In this document: positions 60,379-64,000 of the stretch, in pieces
Layout of the letters: each line of letters opens with the position of its first letter
Numbering within the stretch: position 1 is the stretch's first letter
Origin: VFZN01 sp963709325
Lineage (GTDB): Bacteria; Acidobacteriota; Vicinamibacteria; Vicinamibacterales; UBA2999
Reading direction: 5' to 3'
Assembly: GCA_963709325.1 (NCBI GenBank)
Contig: CAVPVV010000001.1
Coordinates: 1,054,001-1,118,000, forward strand
DNA: 64,000 nucleotides
Notes under the pieces: model-generated
Databases searched by the model: none
What the model saw: the letters and a program-made list of their open reading frames with translations, nothing else
What the model was told of the DNA's origin: nothing
Position numbers and translations under genes: made by a program

Positions 60379-61419
60379 TTATGCGTCGCCCAGGTCAGCG
60401 GCAATCGCGTCGTGAAGTGCGCGACGAACGGCGGCAATCCCATCGCTCGCGCGCGTCGGATGGACGCGGTTGGAGAGGAACGCGACGTAGCGGTCCTGTG
60501 ACGGATCGATCCACAGCGAGGTTCCCGTGAAGCCGGTGTGCCCGAATGCTGCGGGCGTCATACACGTGCCGCACGACGAGGTCGGCAACATCGTGTCCCA
60601 CCCGAGCGCCCGCGAACTGCCCGGCACGGCGCCGCGTGACGCGAACGTTTTCCATGGCTCTTGGTTCGCTCGACTTAACCACCATCGCGCAATTTGCCCG
60701 ACGCCCGCAGCGCTACCGAACAGTCCGGCGTGACCCGCGACGCCGTCGAGCGCGGCTGCATTCTCGTCGTGGACCTCGCCGCGCAGCAGGCGCGAGCGCC
60801 ACGGATCCTGCTCGGTCGGCGCGATTCGTTCGATCGCGTCCGCGGTTGGATTGAAGAGCACCGCTGGCCCGTCACCGATGTTTGTCCGCAACCAGGTCGT
60901 GAACTGCACGTCGAGCTGAGCACCATCGGCGCGTTCGAGAATGCGCCCGAGCAGGATGAAGCCCGGGTCCGAGTACACGCTCTGCGTGCCCGGTTCATAC
61001 TCGAGCGGCTCGTGGCCGATCGCCGCCTCGAATGCGGCCCCGCCCCGCAACCGCTCGAAATAGCGGCGGTGTGCGGGCAGTCCTGACGCGTGCAGCAGCA
61101 GCAGACGCAGAGTGACGGCGTCGCGGTCGGAGCCATGCCAGGCCGGTGACCACACATTCACGCGATCGTCGAGGTGCAACACGCCTCGATCGACGAGCAC
61201 GCTCGCCAGCGTTGCCGTGGACAGCACTTTCGTGAGCGACGCGAGATCGTAAACCGTGTCGGCCGTCACCGGTGCCGCGCCGGCATCGTAGCTGAGGCTG
61301 CCGGCGCTCAGCATCGCGATTGTTTCGCGGGTCGAGCCGATTTCGACCACCGCACCGGGAAACACGCGCCGGGCAATCGCCTCGCCGAGGACGGCATGGG
61401 TCCGAGGAAATGAGGTCAT
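60379..61419 (-). CDS. Serine beta-lactamase-family hydrolase/esterase
   Basis: A 346-residue protein of the class C beta-lactamase/DD-peptidase-like family. The nucleophile motif is Ser61-x-x-Lys64 (DLASLTKVLS). A Tyr motif (QSVYSDPGFILLG) stands in the place of YxN, and HTGFTGT near the C terminus is the KTG-like box with His. RLLLLHASGLPAH is the usual linker. There is no signal peptide, so it is probably cytoplasmic and more likely an esterase or peptide hydrolase than a resistance enzyme. It starts at 61419, coupled by ATGA to the symporter gene, which suggests that the transported solute or its derivative is the substrate. Confidence 0.85.
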   Translation of the reverse strand: MTSFPRTHAVLGEAIARRVFPGAVVEIGSTRETIAMLSAGSLSYDAGAAPVTADTVYDLASLTKVLSTATLASVLVDRGVLHLDDRVNVWSPAWHGSDRDAVTLRLLLLHASGLPAHRRYFERLRGGAAFEAAIGHEPLEYEPGTQSVYSDPGFILLGRILERADGAQLDVQFTTWLRTNIGDGPAVLFNPTADAIERIAPTEQDPWRSRLLRGEVHDENAAALDGVAGHAGLFGSAAGVGQIARWWLSRANQEPWKTFASRGAVPGSSRALGWDTMLPTSSCGTCMTPAAFGHTGFTGTSLWIDPSQDRYVAFLSNRVHPTRASDGIAAVRRALHDAIAADLGDA

Positions 61420-62861
61420 CTCGCGCCTGCCGGTCGCGGCGACGCCGAGAATGCGCGTGCCAGCCAGGCCACGGCAACTGTCGTCGAGGCGCCGATCAGC
61501 ACATACCAGGTCCAGGCGATTGGTGTTGCCCACCACACCACCGCCATCACCGCGAGTCCGGCGAGCATGCCGGCGAACACCTCGCGCTCGCGTGCCTCGG
61601 ATGACAAGGTCCCGAGCAGGAACGCGCCGAGCACCGGACCGGAGCCGAGCGAAAGCACCGAGAGTCCGGCATCGAGAACCGAGCGGGCCATGAACTGCGC
61701 GCCGAGCGCGACGGCGAGTTGCACGATTCCCCACGCCACCGTCGCCTGCTTCGAGACGCGCATCCGGGTCGTCTCGTCGGCACCGGGGTTCATGTAGGGA
61801 GTGTAGAAGTCGGTCAGCGTCGTCGCTGCCATCGCATTCAACGAGGGCGAGAGCGCCGCGGCGACGATCGCCGCGACTATGAAGCCGGCCACGCCCGAAG
61901 GGAGCGCGCTGACGACGAATAGCGGCAGGACCTCGTCGGTGCGTCCAAGAGATTGGGGCAGCGGCGTTTGCTGATAGTAGGCGTACAACATCACGCCGAT
62001 CAGCAGGAACAGGATGAACTGCGCGAAGACGATGAACCCGCTCAGGACCAGTCCGGTCGACGCTTCGCGTGCGCTGCGCGCCGAGAGCAGCCGCTGCACC
62101 AGGAACTGGTCGGTTCCGTGCGTTGAAAGCGTCAGCGCGATCCCGCCAAGGAGTCCGGCCCAGAGCGTATAGATTCGCGCCGGATCGAAGGACAGGTCGA
62201 TGGTCGTGAAACGACCTGCAGCATGGCCGAGCCGAGCGACCTCGGCCCATCCGCCTTGGATCTGGCCAAGTAGCGCCCACGCGATCGCGAGCGCCCCGGC
62301 CGCGTAGATGAACATCTGGACCACGTCGGTCCAGATCACCGCCGAGACACCGCCGCGCATCGTGTAGACGATCATCGCTGCCCCGAGCACGACGATGACC
62401 GCGCTCACCGGCACACCGGTGACCACCGCGATCACTAGCGCCGTGGTGAACAGGCGGATGCCATCAGCCAGCGATCGTGTGATCAGGAAGATGACCGCGG
62501 ACAGCGTCTTCACCCGCGCTCCGAAACGGCGCTGCAGTAATTCGTAGGACGTGTAGAGCTCGCCGCGGAAATACGCCGGGATGAAGATCAGGCTGACGAT
62601 GATCCGTCCGATGATGTAACCGGCCGCGAGCTGGAGGAACGTCATGTTCCCGGCGTAGGCGGTGGCCGGGATCCCCACGAAGGTCAGCGTGCTGGTCTCG
62701 GTGGCGACGATGGTGAAGCAGATGGCCCACCACGGCACCGAGCGATCGGTGAGGAAGTAGTCGCGCGTGGTGTGCTGGAAGCGGGCGAACCACGATCCGA
62801 ACGCGGTGATACCCAGCAGGTAGGCGCCGATGACCGCGTAGTCGAGGGCGGAGAGCGACAT
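61416..62861 (-). CDS. Sodium:solute symporter (SSS family)
   Basis: A 481-residue transporter with about 13 membrane helices. Family features are the opening SALDYAVIGAYLLGITAFGS, the sodium-site helix ICFTIVATETSTLTFVGIPA, LQLAAGYIIGRIIVSLIFIP and the later signature GLLGGIALTLSTHGTDQFLV. Helix IFLITRSLADGIRLFTTALV matches the sialic-acid/proline-type SSS transporters. The substrate is not fixed by the sequence. The adjacent coupled hydrolase and the glycoside-hydrolase-like gene 18 bp upstream hint at sugars, amino sugars or muropeptides. Confidence 0.92.
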   Translation of the reverse strand: MSLSALDYAVIGAYLLGITAFGSWFARFQHTTRDYFLTDRSVPWWAICFTIVATETSTLTFVGIPATAYAGNMTFLQLAAGYIIGRIIVSLIFIPAYFRGELYTSYELLQRRFGARVKTLSAVIFLITRSLADGIRLFTTALVIAVVTGVPVSAVIVVLGAAMIVYTMRGGVSAVIWTDVVQMFIYAAGALAIAWALLGQIQGGWAEVARLGHAAGRFTTIDLSFDPARIYTLWAGLLGGIALTLSTHGTDQFLVQRLLSARSAREASTGLVLSGFIVFAQFILFLLIGVMLYAYYQQTPLPQSLGRTDEVLPLFVVSALPSGVAGFIVAAIVAAALSPSLNAMAATTLTDFYTPYMNPGADETTRMRVSKQATVAWGIVQLAVALGAQFMARSVLDAGLSVLSLGSGPVLGAFLLGTLSSEAREREVFAGMLAGLAVMAVVWWATPIAWTWYVLIGASTTVAVAWLARAFSASPRPAGAR

Positions 62862-62879
62862 CCCGCGCCGCAGTGCCGC

Positions 62880-64000
62880 TCAGTATGAGCCGGCGCCGAA
62901 GGCAGCCCGGCCGATCTCGGTCAGGGTCGTCGCCGTGTAGGGCGGCGCGGTCAGGGCGTCATAGGAGAAGAGGATCACGCCGGCGGTTCCGAGGCGCCGG
63001 GCGGCGGCGATGAACTGCAGCGTGGTTGCGGATGGCAGGCGATAGGCGCCGATTCCGGTCCAGACCGGGCGGCCGCCGGCGTAGTCCTCCGCCAGCGACA
63101 CCTGCGCTTCGAACATGCGCGGATCGGTCGTGTACGCCATCGGGCACAGCACGTCGATCAGGGACTGGTCGAGCCAGGTTCTCCAGTCCTGGAGCCGCGA
63201 TTGCAGCGCCTCGGCAGCATCTGGAATCACCGCGGCGCTGAGAATGGCGTCGGGACGCGCCGCCTTCACCGCCGTCCGCAGGCGCATCACCAGAGCGGTG
63301 AGTCGCGAACGCCGGAATGCTTTCCAGCGTTCCGGGAAGAAGTTCGGATACGCGAACGGATCCAGTGCCTCGCGGGCGGTCAGCGTCTGCAGCTCGGCCG
63401 GCGTCAGATCGGGCTGAACCGACAGCTTGAATTGTTGCAGCGCGCCGCGGCTGTAGTCGAAGTCCTCGGCGGGGAAGCGCACGTAATCGAGATGCACGCC
63501 GTCGAGTGCGTAGGTGGTGACGAGTTCCTTGACCACGGCTGCCACGTGCGCTGCCGCCGCCGGGTGGATTGGCGACGCGTACAGCCCCTCGACCTCGTCG
63601 GCGTGCTGCCGCGACCAGCGAGCCAGGCGCCCAAGGTATTCCGGGCTCCGTGTGTCGATGCCGCGCAGCTCCATCGCGAGCGGCTTCGGCACCATCAGCC
63701 ATTCGGGATTGCGATAGACGATGTGCTCCCTGGAGGCGGGAAGGGTGGCCGCGCTCGAGATGAGATTCACCGCAATCCAGGCGTGCACGCGGAGGCCAGC
63801 AGCGTGCGCCTCGGCAATCGTCACTCCCAGCGGATCGAAGTCCGGGTGGCCGGTGAGATCGGCGGCACGTGGTTCAAGCGTACTGCGGTAATACGCGTCG
63901 CCGCGCCCGCGGACCTGCACCAGCAGTGTGTTGAAGCCTCCCGCGCGTGCCGCCGCGACCATCTTCCTCACGGCGTCGGGTGAGCCGAGCGTGGCCCTGG
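62880..64000 (-). CDS. Glycoside-hydrolase-like (GHL10/DUF187-type) protein, N terminus beyond window
   Basis: The C-terminal 372 residues or so of a TIM-barrel protein related to PF02638. Strand motifs include GFNTLLVQVRGRGDAYYRS, GLRVHAWIAVNLISS, YALDGVHLDYVRFP (with the conserved DYVR catalytic-type region), LSAAVIPDAAEAL, VLCPMAYTTDPRMF and GIGAYRLPS. Members act on or bind cell-wall or surface polysaccharide. The frame stays open to position 64000, so the start is outside; a GTG at 63971 is internal. With the symporter and hydrolase downstream it may form a small scavenging operon for cell-wall-derived sugars. Confidence 0.85.
   Translation of the reverse strand, partial: RATLGSPDAVRKMVAAARAGGFNTLLVQVRGRGDAYYRSTLEPRAADLTGHPDFDPLGVTIAEAHAAGLRVHAWIAVNLISSAATLPASREHIVYRNPEWLMVPKPLAMELRGIDTRSPEYLGRLARWSRQHADEVEGLYASPIHPAAAAHVAAVVKELVTTYALDGVHLDYVRFPAEDFDYSRGALQQFKLSVQPDLTPAELQTLTAREALDPFAYPNFFPERWKAFRRSRLTALVMRLRTAVKAARPDAILSAAVIPDAAEALQSRLQDWRTWLDQSLIDVLCPMAYTTDPRMFEAQVSLAEDYAGGRPVWTGIGAYRLPSATTLQFIAAARRLGTAGVILFSYDALTAPPYTATTLTEIGRAAFGAGSY

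Overview
This is high-GC bacterial chromosome, roughly two-thirds GC, with no sign of phage, plasmid or insertion sequences. The gene content suits Acidobacteriota, most plausibly Vicinamibacteria: a kinase fused to a TolB/PD40 propeller, a quinohemoprotein amine dehydrogenase cluster, an acidobacterial-style secretion/pilus hybrid operon, and short word repeats in intergenic spacers. The taxonomic call is inference from gene content; there is no 16S gene in the window.

Layout. 1-255: 3' part of the RNase P RNA. 0.3-4.7 kb: propeller kinase (frameshifted), sugar-nucleotide epimerase, and a glycine-zipper protein behind a sigma-54-like promoter. 4.8-8.85 kb (minus): PQQ alcohol dehydrogenase, a serpin relic, an SDR oxidoreductase and an unrecognised protein. 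8.95-17.7 kb: a qhp operon in the order G-A-D-C-B-F-E, making a cysteine tryptophylquinone (CTQ) amine dehydrogenase. The three structural subunits are encoded together with the radical-SAM crosslinking enzyme, flavin monooxygenase, ABC exporter and leader protease. 17.8-22.8 kb: metallophosphatase, two PilZ-like proteins around comEA and a pseudopilin gene, then an NtrC-like AAA+ regulator preceded by two matching palindromes. 22.8-27.3 kb: RND efflux adaptor and pump. 27.4-33.8 kb: glycine cleavage genes gcvT-gcvH-gcvP, then nnr and tsaE. 33.9-39.5 kb (minus): guaB, secA and an M23 peptidase. 39.6-44.8 kb (minus): comM, a large membrane protein and an MltD-type transglycosylase. 44.8-46.9 kb (minus): a two-gene bacterial microcompartment (BMC) unit of shell protein plus aldehyde dehydrogenase. 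47-48.5 kb: lipoprotein and transglycosylase. 48.7-60.3 kb: a type II secretion/type IV pilus hybrid operon (F, E, PilM-, PilN- and PilO-like, a small inner-membrane protein, a secretin with a cohesin-like tail, three pseudopilins), interrupted by an opposing Ig/PKD lipoprotein. 60.4-64 kb (minus): beta-lactamase-family hydrolase, sodium:solute symporter and a glycoside-hydrolase-like protein running off the window.

Two caveats shape the reading. From about 29.78 to 38.74 kb essential genes (gcvP, tsaE, guaB, secA) and an M23 peptidase are broken by many single-base insertions whose sum restores frame; these look like sequence errors and are annotated here as whole genes. The kinase at the left end shows the same with apparent single-base losses. 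Everything from about 3 to 29.7 kb and from 39.5 kb onward reads cleanly, apart from the serpin relic.

The most interesting parts are the complete CTQ amine dehydrogenase factory, the minimal BMC operon whose aldehyde dehydrogenase has a long C-terminal extension, the secretin with a cohesin-like tail beside a Gly/Asn/Gln-repeat pseudopilin, and the AAA+ regulator lacking a recognisable GAFTGA loop behind two 15-bp palindromes spaced 40 bp apart.
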